From contig NC_088786.1 of assembly GCF_949628265.1 (NCBI RefSeq), forward strand, positions 19,985,681 to 20,049,680: DNA of 64,000 bases, given 5' to 3'. The DNA is from Cloeon dipterum. Its lineage: Eukaryota > Arthropoda > Insecta > Ephemeroptera > Baetidae. How positions within the stretch are numbered: position 1 is the stretch's first letter; the number at the start of each line of letters is the position of its first letter. The position numbers and the translations under genes are program-made. Shown here one piece after another: positions 41,901-53,807 of this stretch. The notes beneath the pieces were generated by a model. The model was not told the origin of the DNA and did no database searches. It saw only the letters and a program-made list of their open reading frames with translations.

Positions 41901-44900
41901 AAATTGATTCCGGACACAGCAATACTGTTAGGCCTTGGTTTGATAGAGGGTCTAGGTCTGTGGATGACGTTTGGATGCTTGTCTTCACTCGCATTGCTTA
42001 TGGCACTTTGGGGCCGAGACAAAGGCACCGACGACGAACCTGAACAATCCAGTGGGCGTTTAGAAGCAAAATGCAGAGATGTACATTATTCGGGCAAGCA
42101 GGTGCAGAGTTTGCGTTAGTAAGTCGCAAGCCAGTTACGTCAAAATGTACTGTACACTTCCGATTAGTCAACATTACTGACAGAATTAAAAACGAGACGC
42201 TACACTACAGACGACCGTGATTAGAATTATTTTTCCTTCCTCTCGAACGACACAACAAATAGAGAGAAACACCACCCACACAGAGTTCCCGCAAACAAAT
42301 AAATTAGTTGATTGTGGACTTGTTTTAAAACTTTGCAAGACAGAAAAGAAGACATGCATGTTTTGTTTTGTCATTTCATATTCTGTACCTGCAGAACGTA
42401 AGCAGAAAGGTCTGCCGGTCTCTCGCGACGGTGAAGGGAGTGTCGGGGTCAAATCGGTTTTCATTTTGCGTACGTGCGGAGAGAACGGAGTAAAAGCAAA
42501 GTGATCAACTGTTTGTCTCTCACCCTCGTCAGTTTTGTCTGCATCTAACATAATAATATTTGACCGCTGTTTTAAAAATTAAATTCAAAGTTTACTTAAA
42601 TGCTATAACCCAAATCACCAGTAGTTGTTAATGATACGAATAATGAATAGAAAAAAATCGATACACAAAATTAAATGGTAAAAAGAGAACCACCCAGAAT
42701 GAGAAGCAACCCGTGTTAACGAAATTGTCATGGAGATAGAGAGTGCTACGAGTGGTTCGCTAAATCAATCAACCCATACCACTGTCTTCAGGTTTGCGGT
42801 GCAGCGCGTGAGCCGAGGTCGCTCGCTGCTTCTTGTAGTTACTGTCAACGTTGAGCTCTCGTTCTGACATTCTGCGTGTCAGGGGTGCACCAGAGTAGCC
42901 TACGTTGATCGTCGAGGCCGCCCTAGAAATGGGAAACAAGTGTCACTTGTCATCAACGAACGGACACGTCATCTTGCTTTCCTGTACCGCAATTCGAAAC
43001 AGCTGAAAGCGTGGCATGCAGAGAAACAAAATAAAATCATACACATTCGTAAAATGAATTATATAATTGTAAAAAATTTAAATTAATAACAGAAAATTTG
43101 CCGCATTGGGAATTGCTTGGGTTGGGGAATTCAGACTCACTTTTGATGCATTTTGCACCATATCTGTTCGTGATTCATACATTTTACTATATTTCTGAAA
43201 GTTTGGATATTGTCGAGAATTTACGATGATGGTGTGCTTGGGTCGTGTTTGGTAAGTGTTTTTATCACACCAGAAAATGGATTTTTACGGGAATTTTGAT
43301 TCCGGCGGTATTGCTTATAAGTCTTTAAATTGCTTATAGGATGGCTAAATAAAAATCAAACAAGCCGTAAACAAATATTTGGCCCACTAAAATTCCCATC
43401 CCTAGCAATTATCTTTGTTTACCAACAGATACACAATGCAGCAAATTCAAAAGAGACGTAATATACCAGTCAAGTTTCAAATGTTTAGGCTTGGCGTGAC
43501 GTCCCAAATTTAGCAGATGAGAGTTGAAGAGAATGCAAGAGAGCAATTCAAGTGTAGTATTATTTTTGCCAGAATAATCTCGTGACGTCACTTGTCCAGC
43601 TGACAGTCGCGGCTGCCGTTTTGAAATAATATACCACGTCTCTTTCAGTCAATCGAATATTTCAGACTGTACCTGCGGCCCCAAAACGAGGTGGAACTAA
43701 CTGGTTCAAGCATCCTGGGCGTTGAACTACCGAAGGCAAAAACAATAGAGCTACGTTCGTTTCGTCTTTTCGCCTGGAAGCGGGCTTCCCTTTCCTGCAC
43801 ATTTCGCGAATTCAATGAAACGTTTCAATCAAGGGAGAGACACGGCATGCCTGTGCTTTTTTGAGGATGGTCTCTCGTTTCTCCTGCTCGGCCTCCCACA
43901 ACTGCCGCTTCCGCTCCTCCACCTGATTTCTCCTTTCCGAGTCCTTGCTGCGCATCTCATCGATGCGTTGGCGCCGCTCGAACTCCTTCTGTTCGCGGTA
44001 TTTTTGAGCTGCAATCGCCTGCAACAAAGGTCGCCTTTTCAGTGAGGCCGATTCTATAAGCGGAGATCGTGATTCATTCACTCGCCGCACGTCGGAATGC
44101 ACGAACAGAAGAACAGTGGGGGGCAGACACTTGATTCAAATAAATTTGATGTTCCACTGAGATATTTGCCAAGGCAATCGATACCAGCCGAGTGCGGATA
44201 AAATTGACTGTGACACAGGGGTTCTTTCCCACGTAGGACAAATTGGAACATTCATTTTGGACGCCAAAGAAGGAACGGAATAGCAAGAATGCTTCAAACA
44301 AGGTTTGACACACAGGCAAATAATTAAAAAATACGTCGTGCTTTTTTAACCATTTTTTTTAATTAAAAATAGGAAATTTCATACTGGCTGCCCAATGTCA
44401 GAGATGGCAAAAGGTGGTTAGATAAGTGACTCGAAATGCTCAAATAGCTCAACGGGCTGGGAGGCGCACCAGCGCCGACTCACCACTTGCTGGCTTTTGC
44501 ACCTTTCCAGTGGCTTTAGGGACCAATATGTCTGGCGTTTTAATAAAATATCTCTGTGCGTGGAGTAGAAAAGATGGCCACATTGGGGTCAAGCTCATCT
44601 GCGGCCACTTGGGCCCCATGTTATCTGCTCAGCGGTGTTACCGGGTCCCGGTGAGCTCATAGCCCACGGGATGTGCTGAGCAGAGGTTAAAAAACCCAAT
44701 ATTCAACAATTTGAAATGCCAAATTTTTTCCTTACATATTTCATAGAGAAACATTTATAATTCGCTGAATAATTAATATCTTTAGAGTCACCTAAAAACG
44801 CTATTGATGTCATTTACAAAAATAAATTAATTAATCGCAAAAGAGATTTTGTTATTTCAAAAAAAATGATGTCACAAAATGGCCAAAAAACAAAGAATGG

Positions 44901-46642
44901 GTGCCTCAACAATTGTAAAAGAAAAAATAATATCACGCTTAAGTGATTGTTTTGATTTTTCATGGTACAAAAACACTTGTTTTAATTTTTTCCTAATTTT
45001 GCCTTTTAAAAATAATAACATAACTATCCATCAAATGATATTTACTTGGCACAGGTGTTGCCAGATTTTAATTATTTTTCCCCAAAGGAGGAAAAAGTAG
45101 TAACAGATTGTTCCTAATATTAATAATTTAACTCAAAATGTTTCAAATTTCTTCTTGATCATAGTTCATATATTTTGATAAATATTTGCAAGGTTTTCAT
45201 AGACATTTTCCATAAAAAAGATGAAATAATAAATATTGACTGCCTAATTTTGCAAAAAAATAGACCCGATATTTATGACAAATTTTGGTAGTTTTTAAAA
45301 ATTATGTTTGCATTCCAATTTTACCAGCAAGGCACAGCAAGGGAATTTTGGCCGTAAATATGATACATCCTTTTCATATCATCGTAACACTTACAAAATC
45401 TATATAAAATAAAAAAAACCGGACGTATCTTACTGTTATTTTTCTTTAATAAAAAAAAAACAGCTGTGGTAAATTCAGATGGACAGGAAGCAATCACTGG
45501 TTTAAATTTTAAACGCTAGACTGCATAGCAATTGAGCAAAAAATTAAATGGATTTTTTTTAGTGTAATTGAGTTAAAAACTTTCTGAGGAAACTCGGTTG
45601 TGCTGTGAGTAGTGTTTATAATTTCTGAAATAGAACTGATAGTATTCTTCCACAAACAAAGAGTGAATTTGGCGAGAAATTGCTTTTGATAATGACAGAT
45701 TGTTACAGGGCAATAGTTGAAATTAATTCGTAATTTAGTTTAGACTTCAGTTATGAGTTGTTAATCTTATTGTTAGTTTTAATTATGAAATCAGTAACTA
45801 GTAACAATAATTAAATTTCAGATTTTGCCAAATTTCTCGAATAATCAAATGGTTTGTGAGCATTTTTTGCTTGTTCTCGATTCCTCTCATCACGATCTCT
45901 CAAATGATATGCGATTAATGACCTAAGTTTTCATACTAGCGAAATGATTCCTGATTTTCAATAAGGAGACAGTATTTGCAGCTGGATTTGTAGCGGATTT
46001 TCTCATTATTTTAAACGGCAACCTATTTATCAGAATTTTTAAGTATTGCTCAATTTTAAAGAGATCTTGTGCTCCAAGAGTTCAAAATTGTGATGGACAC
46101 CTCTGACTATAAAATATTTGACCATTTCCAAATTGTCTCTTTAGAAATTATGTAAGTATGAGTTCACGACCCCAAGAATTAGGCACCCAATTCTCTGCCA
46201 TGGTCGGCCCACCTGCCAGACAACATTCGAAAAATATTTCACTACAGAAAACATTTCCTCACAGTAAATAAATATGTTGTGCACCTCAATATTTTCTTTT
46301 AATTAACAACAACTACAAAAAATGAAATCAAACTAATATTTTACCTGCTGCTTGAGTTCCTCCAGCTTCCTGGCTCTTTCCTCGATTTGTTTTTCCCTCA
46401 TGATCCGGCCACGTTCTTCCCGCTCCCTTTGCGTTATGTTGGGAGTGACACTTCCAGGGGGCTCCAGGCCCACTTGTGAAATTGCGTTGGCGATCGAGCT
46501 CTGCGAAGCCGTCATCCCAGCTGCGAAACGGGGAAAAAACAATTACCTCCGGAAGCATAGTAAAGACGGTAAAGAGTAGTGTTGGCATTGGCATTCGCTT
46601 ACATTGCTTCTTGGACATTATTCGCGGCGTCGAGCCTTCCAT
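38783..46642 (-). CDS. ens: Ensconsin / MAP7-family microtubule-associated protein
   Basis: Microtubule-binding cofactor that recruits and activates kinesin-1. Coding exons: 46642-46603, 46520-46345, 44018-43851, 43794-43673, 42922-42780, 42544-42389, 42039-41866, 41649-41498, 40973-40664, 40606-40488, 40075-39831, 39771-39636 and 38974-38783, phase-consistent, giving 710 residues. The microtubule-binding coiled coil (YREQKEFERRQRIDEMR, QVEERKRQLWEAEQEKRETI) leads into the hallmark RNERSSIVFAFGSSTPRML. Then come a Ser/Pro-rich basic linker and a Glu/Gln-rich stretch with Q8. The C-terminal MAP7 kinesin-binding coiled coil is EEEAKAALTERRRIMREQQ onward to RVAMIMSRTR. The last exon ends in an acidic/polar tail (ETNGHNNKNE). 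The intron 43795-43850 uses a GC donor. The junction ending at 40664 could instead use a GT a few bases earlier. Confidence 0.95.
40130..40264. mobile_element. Small inverted-repeat element (MITE-like) in an ensconsin intron
   Basis: About 135 bp with near-perfect terminal inverted repeats. GTCCCGGCAAAATTGCG at 40135-40151 is perfectly complementary to 40243-40259, and TTCAACAA at 40157-40164 to 40230-40237. There is no open frame inside. This is the structure of a non-autonomous DNA transposon or foldback element. Target-site duplications are not clear. Confidence 0.65.
44625..44683. repeat. Nested palindrome in an ensconsin intron
   Basis: CTGCTCAGC (44625-44633) and its exact complement GCTGAGCAG (44675-44683) flank a GC-rich segment. 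That segment contains a second palindrome, ACCGGGTCCCGGT (44640-44652). The unit stands out as GC-rich within an AT-rich intron. Confidence 0.55.
45830..46030 (-). repeat. Dispersed repeat family R1, copy in ensconsin intron
   Basis: On the minus strand: GAGAAAATCCGCT, ACTGTCTCCTTATT, then GATGAGAGGAATCGAGAACA, in the family order. Confidence 0.5.
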
Positions 46643-46668
46643 TGGTTCAGGTTACGAGCAAGTAGGCG
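46603..46668 (-). other. ens: Ensconsin exon with start codon and upstream leader intron
   Basis: Acceptor TGTCTTTGCAG ends at 46669, and the exon opens 26 bases before the ATG at 46642. A matching leader donor CTCTAG|GTTAGT is at 47240-47239, so a 5' untranslated exon likely lies just right of 47241 in the GC-rich block 47242-47340. This places the promoter near 47.3 kb. Inferred from splice signals only. Confidence 0.5.
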
Positions 46669-48200
46669 CTGCAAAGACACGAGACGTGATAATTGCAAAA
46701 CAAATTTACCAAAAAATGCAAATATATGCGCTGCAAGGACGTGAAAAAAGATAAACAGCCAGGGAAAGCGGCAGTGCCTGGCTCGAAACGAGCGGCGGTA
46801 GACAGGCGGGGCGCAATTATAAACCGAAATGAGTGTTATGGTTCCGGTTCATGAGTTTTCCGCTAATTCCACCTGCCTTTTTTCGGAACGCATCGCACTG
46901 CAGTATCGCCATTAGACAGTGACAGCTTCGATTTTCCGCGGAAAAAATAAATGTTTGCTCCGGTGTCAAAAATGTAGGCCGTCTCGGCACGAAGGTGCGG
47001 AATTCGGACAGGCCTGATCGAAGACCGTGAACTTGAGAGCGAGAAGACGGAAACGGGATCTGGGCGCAGGTGTCCGTGAAAACTGGCCCGTGAGTCATGT
47101 CGGCCGAAAACTCTCGCGATGCAGCACCGAATTCGCGTGCTGGCGAATTGCGTGCGTAAGAGACACTCATTGATGATGACACACACTCACTCACACGGGG
47201 GCCGACGACTTCCATATAAGTACAAGATATTTACACTAACCTAGAGTACTTGGCGACAGCTGCTGTCCGAACTCGAGCTCCGGCCGATCCTGCAGACGGC
47301 TCCGAGTGAGGCCGAGTGACGCTCGCGTCGCTCGATGCAAACGATCTCGGCAAATTCGGCCGAATTATCAAGTCCGAGCACAAATTAAATGCTCGAGATA
47401 AGGAATCTCATCTGGTGGCCCGTCCTTTTCATTCAATACTCAGCCAAGGTGGGCTGCACCACTCCTCGCCTCGGCTCGCTGCCCGCACAGCCAGTTGCGA
47501 ATTCTGCCGTAGACCTCTTTGGCGTGACGTGCGCACCGTCACGTTGGTAGCAGCGACACCGTTCGCCCCGTGTTCAACACGCGGATTAACCTTATAATAC
47601 TAAAGTGTGCTGCCGCCTGCCGCGGCAACACTCCTATGTGATTGATGAGGTTGTGGAAAAAAATGATCAATAAATCAATTATTACTATAGCACTCGATGG
47701 CCTCCGTTTTTTGCATGCCATCAGTGCTGGCTGTTGGACGGTAGAAGAAAGGAATTTGCGCGATTTTTTAATCCGTACCAGCAGAGCGACAGTGTAAAAT
47801 TATTATTTATCCAAATATCTTTCTGCGTCCTGTTATAGGATGAACAGAGCACAATTCTTGATTTTTTGGAAATATGTAAATACTAAATTGAAAATTTAGT
47901 GCTTGTCGTTCTTTATGTATAATCTGTATAGCTAACTAACACGCAATAGAGAATTGAACAGACAAAAATAAATACATAGTCCATATTTATAGGCGGAGAT
48001 AATTTAAAAATATTTTTGGCATATTTATGATCATTCCAAAACCATAGAAAGGGGCCGCATGATTTTTCATTACGAAATCTCTGCACGCATTCGCTTTTCA
48101 CTAAATCAATTTAAAAATGATTATTTAAATTTTATATTAATAACAGGAAAATAACTAATATGAAAATATTCATCCTCCAACAAAAAATGGAAGTCAATTC

Positions 48201-48260
48201 AATCGAGGTTGGTTGTTCCATATTTGAATTTAAACTGATTTCTTCCTCGTTGCTTTAAAA
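48201..48260 (+). repeat. Dispersed repeat family R3, second copy
   Basis: GAGGTTGGTTGTTCCATATT followed by TTTCTTCCTCGTTGCTTTAA, paired with 25595-25655. Confidence 0.45.
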
Positions 48261-49134
48261 ATTATTTTTCTACATTTTTAAATTAAAGAAAAGCTGAGCG
48301 TTACTCGTTTCAATTATTGGAGGAATTTGAATTTTCACAACGATCAGTGTTCCTCACAGACAAAATTTTCACAAATATATTATATTGTATCTGGGAGCAG
48401 ATATTTATTAATATTTTTCTGTTTTCATTTTAATAAATGTTATGAGCAATATATGATAGTAATTACGTCAACACGTCATCAAATATATTTATTTTATTTA
48501 TTTATCAAATATACTATGCATATATTATTTATTAGTAGATCTCCGTACAATAGTTGTTGATGCTATGAAATTTTTATTCCGTTTTTTTTATCGTTAAATT
48601 GGTATACTTAAAAGCGTCAACCAACTTTTCGCTGTTTTTGACACTTTAAACACTGTCTAATATCGCCTAATTGGATATTTAAACTAATCAAGCGTAGCTT
48701 CATTTCGTTTTCAATAAACAAAAAATGCCATGGAAGCGACCATTTTATTTCTTACTTTTATATTTTAAAATCAAAAGCGAGACTGCACTTTTCAATTGAC
48801 ACATTGATTAAGAGTGAGTTAATAAATTCTTAAGATTTGTGTCTAAAGTAGCTTAAACATGGAATTTAATTTTATGCAGAGCTAATAACGACCTAATCAT
48901 ATCGGGAGTGTCAAAAAAAATATAATTTACTCTATGAAGCCGAATCACTCCGTTGCAAATTCAATTTGAACCTGCCGAAAATTTGCGAAAACATAAAATC
49001 CGTTATTTAATTTATTGTCATTATATCCGTTAATATATGATAGTGCAGTTTTTGGTCTAAACCTAGAAAAATTGCGACAAGAACGCTAACGAGTCTAACA
49101 ACCAATTAAAGAGGATGATGATACTGCCAAAACC

Positions 49135-49182
49135 CCGCAAAAATCCTTGTTGCCAATATGCATAAATAAGGATTCATTTATC
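49135..49182 (+). repeat. Dispersed repeat family R2, short copy
   Basis: AAAAATCCTTGTTGCCAATA followed by TGCATAAATAAGGATT matches the start of the copies at 60251 and 17045; similarity fades afterwards. Confidence 0.45.
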
Positions 49183-50390
49183 AACCCACTTTAACAATTA
49201 AGTGGCGCTGCTGTCTCGATTTTGGGCCAGCGCTACGTCCATTCAGAGAACACTCTGCTCCTTTCTCTGATGGTCGCTGGCGTTCTTTAATTGTAGTACT
49301 TTTTGCTGGGTTCAGACCAAAAACCTCTATGGAATTAAAAGTTTTTACGTTTCCTCTCTTTCATGTTGAATTCTCGATCAACCAAGTTATTTGGCTAATC
49401 AACCTAAAATTACCCTCAGTCGAATTGGCTCTGTCAAAATTCATAAATTTAAATTTTGTGCTTTTTCTAAATTAAATTTTAAGGATATATTATGCGAGAA
49501 TGTGGCATTTTATTCTTATACCACAGGCAAAATAATTAATAATTTATTATATCACACCAAAGTAAATAATTCTTGAAGACAAAAAATCCCATCATGGCAT
49601 TGTGTCTGCTTCGATAAAAGCAATTAAATTTACCAAACCCCCACGCTGCGTTTAAATTGGGTTCATACTTTCAGGTTGGCCGAGCTCTTTTATTGCTAAA
49701 ACACAAAGAATGTTGCTGATAATAAATTTAGTGCGCGCGCGGCGGCCGCGATTGTTCTGCTCGCGGACGAGAATTATCATTTTCCACACGCGGCTCGCTT
49801 TTTTTCCGCCGCCCGACATTTGAGCGGCGCGCAATCGGAGGAGCAATAAAAGTAAATGGATTATACATGCTAGAGCCATTTCCAGTGAGAGCATTAACTT
49901 GTAAATTAATGAAGAGAGCGCGCCGGCCGGCATCGCCAGCCCAAAAACTATTTATTGCTTTTATCACAGGCACTTTGTTCTCGCGTCCGACCAAAGCCTC
50001 AAATCGCGCGGCCTCCTTCTAGCACCAAACTTCTAAAAATTTCACAACAATTATTTTTGTTCAGTTGATTTTGATATTCCAATTTTATACCAGTTCGACA
50101 GGAGATATGGTATGTTACCTATAGACCAATTAAGAATAAATACAAACTGGAGAAATTTTTCAATCTTTTTAAACCATTATACTATTTTCAGCAGTGAAAA
50201 ATGCAATTTTATAATGCAAATCATTGTATTATATTTTTAACTACCCTTTTCGTGCACTTCTCGTTCACTTACCTCGTTTTTCCCCATAACAATAACACTT
50301 TACCGAGAAGTAAAAGTTGTGTGCAAAGAAGGAACATTTATTATATTATGACATGTAGAAGTAATAAATAGCAATAATTAATTAGACATA

Positions 50391-50490
50391 CCAAGGAATT
50401 TCCTTCAATTTCTTTCACAGGGGAGGAATAGCCTGCTAATGTGGGTGGCATAATTTTCCGGAAATCGTCCACACGTTCTTGCACGAGAGT
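50391..50490 (-). other. Possible orphan coding exon
   Basis: On the minus strand, an open stretch reading ERVDDFRKIMPPTLAGYSS then PVKEIEGNSL ends at a good donor, TTG|GTATGT (50391/50390). A pyrimidine-rich run ending GCAAG precedes it near 50490. Its composition is less AT-rich than its surroundings. I do not recognise the peptide and found no partner exons, so it may be chance. Confidence 0.25.
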
Positions 50491-52799
50491 GAATATAAAA
50501 GTTTTTAGGAATAGCATCATTCGCAAGCAACACATTTTATCGAGAAATTGCGTACAAAAATCTGGAATAAAATATTAACCATTTATTAAAATTTTTTGGG
50601 CGTTTCCAGCCAGTGTGAGAATGATCAGGAAAATTATGAATTTAAGAACATAATATATTGTTCTTTTTATTGAACCCTCGACAGCTACATTTCGGTGCAG
50701 ACGCACTCGATTTTTACTATGGCATGCCTCCCTGATGCATCAATCTGGACCGGAAAAATGCCTTATCATTTGATTAATTTTTTATTTATCAAGTAATTGG
50801 AATGTAATTGTTACAGGAATTTCGCACATGATTTTAAGAAAACACTGAACAAGAATGCAATGATGATCCAATGAAAAAATGGGGCCTAAACTTCATAATA
50901 TTCATGCTAAAATTCAAAAGATTTTACCTTAAAATACTATAAAGGTAGTTTAGAGAAGCGCGCCGTGTATTACTTCCATACTTTTTCTTATAATTAGTAA
51001 TTTAAACAGCCACAGTTGAAATATTTTTTAATAAAAATCAATTGCGAGTTAGACTAACCTAGATTTTCACCCCTGACATGCTACAATTTTTCAGTAATAT
51101 CTAATTTTAGCAATTAATTGTAAAATCAATTTAAAAAAATCTTATTAATTTCAAAAGTTTTACCTTCTGGAAAAAAAGGGAAATTTCTTGGAAATAAAGC
51201 AGGGGGTTGAAAGGGATGGAGGATAAGCACAATTCGTTCTGCTGGTCAGAAAAGATCGAGACGAGTCTAACGGTGTGCAATTTTTGCACATCTGACTATT
51301 GTGATCAAAGATTTGGAGTTAAAAGTATTTACAAAACACAAAAAATTCGTAGTTTTGCTAAATTTCAAGTAGAATTTTTAGAAAACTAAAAAATTGCCTC
51401 CAGTATGAATAAATTGTCACACAAGTTTGCACATGTCATATAGGACAACTTTTCAGCACAGTTTAAAAATTCAAAAATCTTGAGCCCCTTTCCAAAATTT
51501 AAAATAGACTCCAAAATTAACAGAAATGAACTTTGACCTTGTAATAATTTGGTGTCAGTTCGGTGAGAGAAACCCAAAGCACATCTTATTTTTAAATTTC
51601 TCCTCGGTAGAACTAGCTTGCAATGTATTCCAAAAATGTCTAGCAAAAATGAAGATTTATTAAAGTCATATTTTTAATGTGAGGATGCAATCAATTATAA
51701 TTTTTCTGAATTGTACAAAACCGCAATGGCTTATGTTGCTTTAGAATGCTTTCCCTTAGGAGCTCAAGGGAATTCGAATTTATTTTTATAAAAACATGCC
51801 AGGCAGATGGAAGGGAAGTAAAAATTTCCTAAATTATATCGGATAAAATAATTCTCGTTCATACAGTTTTGCAGAAGAAGTTAATGTGTTTCCTCCCTCA
51901 CGAGATCTCGACGCCGATAGTGCTCTTCATATTAATAAAAGAAGCCACTTTCGCGACTTATTGATTCGAACGCGGGCGGTCGAAATTTATGAATCCAATT
52001 TGGTGCGCAAGTTTTTCGGGCAGGGGAGCGGGGGATCAAACGGGCGGGCGGGTGGATTTCATTATTATTCGCTGGTTCACTATGTAAGCGACTCTTTTTG
52101 CCGTTTTGCATGGGAAAAGAAGTCATCCGTCCGAGTCGGCGTCCGCAATAAAAGGCAGGCTGCAGGGAAAGCGGCGGCGCGCGCGGATGCTGCGCGCGCG
52201 GCGGCGTCGGCGGCGGCGGGGCTTGCCATATTTTCAGCACACTGTGCTTACACCAGTTGGAATGTTTGGTATTTCAATTAATCCACGAATCAAAAGAGCA
52301 AGGGCGGTACTTGTGCTTTTATCTTGCGTTCCCCCGCTGTATCATCATACAGTTACCCTTTTATATTTGCTCTCTCATCTGCAAGGTAGAAAGAAAGACG
52401 AGGTTGTCGGCACTTTCTGCTGCCCCCGGCCGAAATCCAGAAATTAGCTCACCCCGCACTTATCTTGTTTGTGCGGCTGGTTGTCCACTCCACCCGCTAA
52501 ACGAAATACCACTCTCCAATCTCCAAGTGCCCGTGGAAATCGAAAAGAACAATAAAGAATTAATAATTTTGAAAAAAAAGGGAATCATACATTGAATTGC
52601 TAAGGATATAATGCATGCAAAACGTTTATAATGTTTTTTTTTATTTTGAAAAGAAGGAAAGTGAGAATATTAAGTTAATTTTTTATATTTGATAAGGTCA
52701 TTTCAGGGTGATAAAAGATGAATCGATCAATTTTTTATTTGCAACTTTAAAGTAAAGCTATATAAGGAAAATTTTGGAAAATTCCTTTTTGTTCTTGAA

Positions 52800-53060
52800 T
52801 TTACTCTGAAAATTTGGAAAGAGCTGAAATTTTGCTTTTGAATTTCTGAGAAAATCAGCTCCAAACTTTCCATGCTAATAGAGCGGCAAACACTGTCTTC
52901 TTATTTAGTAAAAAATCATGATTAATTTCACCGGAAAGGAAAATTTCCCCATAACTCGCACACCGTTGGATAGATTTAGACAAGAAAAATCGGAAACAAG
53001 CCTAAAATATATTACAAATTAACCGTTTAGTTTTATGAAAAAATCGGCAAAATTAATCTC
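52800..53060 (+). repeat. Dispersed repeat family R1, intergenic copy
   Basis: The fullest copy: TCTGAGAAAATCAGCTCCAA, CACTGTCTTCTTATTTAG, CCATAACTCGCACACCGTTG and GAAAAATCGGAAACAAG. Used as the reference for the other copies. Confidence 0.6.
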
Positions 53061-53746
53061 GAATTTATCTGGTATGCGGTCCTAAAATTATTATTGCGCG
53101 CACATCTTTTTAGATAATTATTCAAACTAACAACTTGATCAAACATCTACTTAATGGTATATAAATGAACTTAATTTCACTTGTTTGAAAATGCTGAAAT
53201 AAATTATCAATATAATAGACTGGATGATTTTTAAGAATAAATCCTCACCATACAACGTTAAAATTCTTCATATTATTTTTCCTGAATAGTCAGAAAAATC
53301 ATTTTGAAATTAGTTTTAAATTAAATGACCAAATTATGTATTTATTTGCACACTTCAGTTTCTATTCTGTTATAATCAATTCCTCAGTGCTATTAATCGG
53401 GAAGTTTTTAGTTTAAAAATTTTCAATTTTAAAAATTCTATGGAATAAAAGTTGAAAGCCCGCCTATTTTGTTTTCTGCCGTATCGTAACAAACTCATAT
53501 TGTCGGACAGAAATTGAGCGGAATAAGAATTCTTTCAGAGTAAAATTATTCAATTTTTTTCTGTGATAACAGTAAAATGTTAGATTTGAATGCAAAATCA
53601 AATACTAAGGGGTTGCACTTAAAAAAGCTATGAAGATGCATTTTTACACTATATACTATCAAAAAATTTGCATTTGCTTAAAAATTTATGTTCGTTTGTT
53701 TCTACAAAATGCCGTTCCCCAAATTTTACGAGTGCTGGGCAAAAAC

Positions 53747-53750
<4 letters not shown>

Positions 53751-53804
<54 letters not shown>
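53751..53804. repeat. (AT)n microsatellite
   Basis: 27 uninterrupted AT units in intergenic DNA. Likely to be length-variable between individuals and prone to assembly error. Confidence 0.95.

Positions 53805-53807
<3 letters not shown>

Noticed and set aside
42524-42544. 21-nt microexon in ensconsin ending at a GTGAGA donor
   Set aside because: The frame reads straight through this donor to a better-placed donor at 42388, with the same phase and no intervening acceptor. One exon 42544-42389 is simpler.
49652-49994. Two overlapping minus-strand frames in a GC-rich block
   Set aside because: Different frames of the same CpG island, no recognisable domain, no splice signals.
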